The position numbers and the translations under genes were made by a program. The notes under the pieces are model-generated. The model did no database searches. It saw only the letters and a program-made list of their open reading frames with translations, and had not been told where the DNA came from. From Desulfobacteraceae bacterium (lineage in GTDB: Bacteria; Desulfobacterota; DSM-4660; Desulfatiglandales; Desulfatiglandaceae): DNA of 14,267 nt. The DNA lies in NCBI GenBank assembly GCA_030611815.1, contig JAUWPC010000045.1:1-14267 (forward strand). The letters run 5' to 3'. Positions 13,718 through 14,267 of this stretch are shown here, in pieces (within the stretch, counting starts at the first letter, position 1; each line of letters starts with the position of its first letter).

Positions 13718-14267
13718 ATGGCTACACTGCGGGATGAAGTGATGATCAACGGCATGCGGCTTCGCAACAGGGTTGCCCTGCCGCCATTGACTACTAACTA
13801 CGGCAGCCCGGAAGGGCTCGTTACAGACGGGATCATTCAGTTCTACGGAGAGCGCTCGAAGAATGTAGGGCTTGTAACTGTTGAGGCAACCACGGTGCGG
13901 TCTGATGGTCGTATACTCTCGGGCAGTCTGGGACTGTGGGAGGATGGGCAGGTGGCCGGTATGGCGCGTCTTGCCGATTCCATCAAGAAATCAGGTGCTG
14001 CGGCGGTTGTGCAGATCAGCCACGCGGGCGCCAGGTGTTTTCCCGGGGGAGGGGAAATGGAAGGGGCTTCACCCTCAGGGTTTGCCTTCAGGCCTGATGT
14101 GGCACCTCTTACCATGAGCCTGACGCAGAGCGATCGCATGGTCTCAGACTTCGCAGATGCCGCGGGCCGTGCGGCTGATGCCGGATTTGACGGGGTGGAA
14201 ATCCACGGTGCCCATTTCTATTTGATCAGCCAATTCCTGTCCCCACTTACGAATCAACGGAATGATC
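13718..14267 (+). CDS. NADH:flavin oxidoreductase / Old Yellow Enzyme family protein (3' end outside window)
   Basis: 183 residues are visible; the gene runs off the window edge. ATG at 13718 follows GGGAGG by 8 nt. The N-terminus (G-M-R-L-R-N-R-V-A-L-P-P-L) is the FMN-barrel start of the OYE family. Q-I-S-H-A-G-A-R is the conserved FMN/substrate strand. G-F-D-G-V-E-I-H-G-A-H carries the two active-site histidines (His163, His166) in the H-x2-H form of YqjM-like enzymes, followed by Q-F-L-S-P. Such enzymes reduce activated C=C bonds with NAD(P)H. Whether it is a short OYE or the long, Fe-S-containing 2,4-dienoyl-CoA-reductase/TMADH type cannot be told because the C-terminus is missing. It has its own promoter and diverges from the carboxymuconolactone-decarboxylase-like gene. 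Confidence 0.9.
   Translation, partial: MATLRDEVMINGMRLRNRVALPPLTTNYGSPEGLVTDGIIQFYGERSKNVGLVTVEATTVRSDGRILSGSLGLWEDGQVAGMARLADSIKKSGAAAVVQISHAGARCFPGGGEMEGASPSGFAFRPDVAPLTMSLTQSDRMVSDFADAAGRAADAGFDGVEIHGAHFYLISQFLSPLTNQRND

Overview
The window looks like chromosomal DNA of a strictly anaerobic or sulfate-reducing-type bacterium, most likely Desulfobacterota (Deltaproteobacteria sensu lato). The reasons are moderate GC content, a stand-alone FMN/Fe-S glutamate-synthase-like enzyme, a receiver-PEP-synthase hybrid, an ArsA-type ATPase, an Old Yellow Enzyme homologue, and intergenic spacers full of short inverted and tandem repeats. This is inference from gene style; no rRNA or other marker gene is present. 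No phage, IS, CRISPR, tRNA or rRNA was found.

Layout. (1) At 35-1786 a sigma70-like promoter leads into a structured leader and then a TTG-started glutamate-synthase-like gene. The leader carries two small hairpins, each with an A-x-x-G-x-x hexaloop. The second is mutually exclusive with an intrinsic terminator. This is the architecture of ANTAR-protein antitermination targets and is the most notable signal in the window. (2) At 1932-4928 lies a 998-residue protein with two receiver-like domains, a PEP-synthase-type ATP-grasp domain and a distinct C-terminal domain; no phosphohistidine swivel or PEP-binding barrel was recognised. (3) At 4929-5252 is a gene-free spacer with nested inverted repeats and a probable terminator for the operon on the other strand. 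(4) On the minus strand, 8594 down to 5253 holds a small basic protein gene, hisS and aspS. hisS and aspS overlap by 4 bp (ATGA) and are probably translationally coupled. (5) On the minus strand, 9994-8813 encodes an ArsA/Get3-type ATPase with a C-terminal HSP20-like domain. It diverges from a PhnP-like metallo-beta-lactamase-fold hydrolase at 10126-11052. (6) At 11197-12882 is a secreted VWA-domain protein followed by four 77-79-residue repeats. (7) At 12883-13094 is a convergent spacer with a large inverted array of degenerate hexamers. (8) A carboxymuconolactone-decarboxylase-like gene (13493-13095, minus) diverges from an OYE-family oxidoreductase (13718 to the window edge), which has a good sigma70-like promoter.

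How the genes work together. aspS and hisS form a translation operon. The glutamate-synthase-like gene appears to be a nitrogen- or redox-responsive unit controlled at transcript elongation. The remaining genes look like independent units rather than one pathway.
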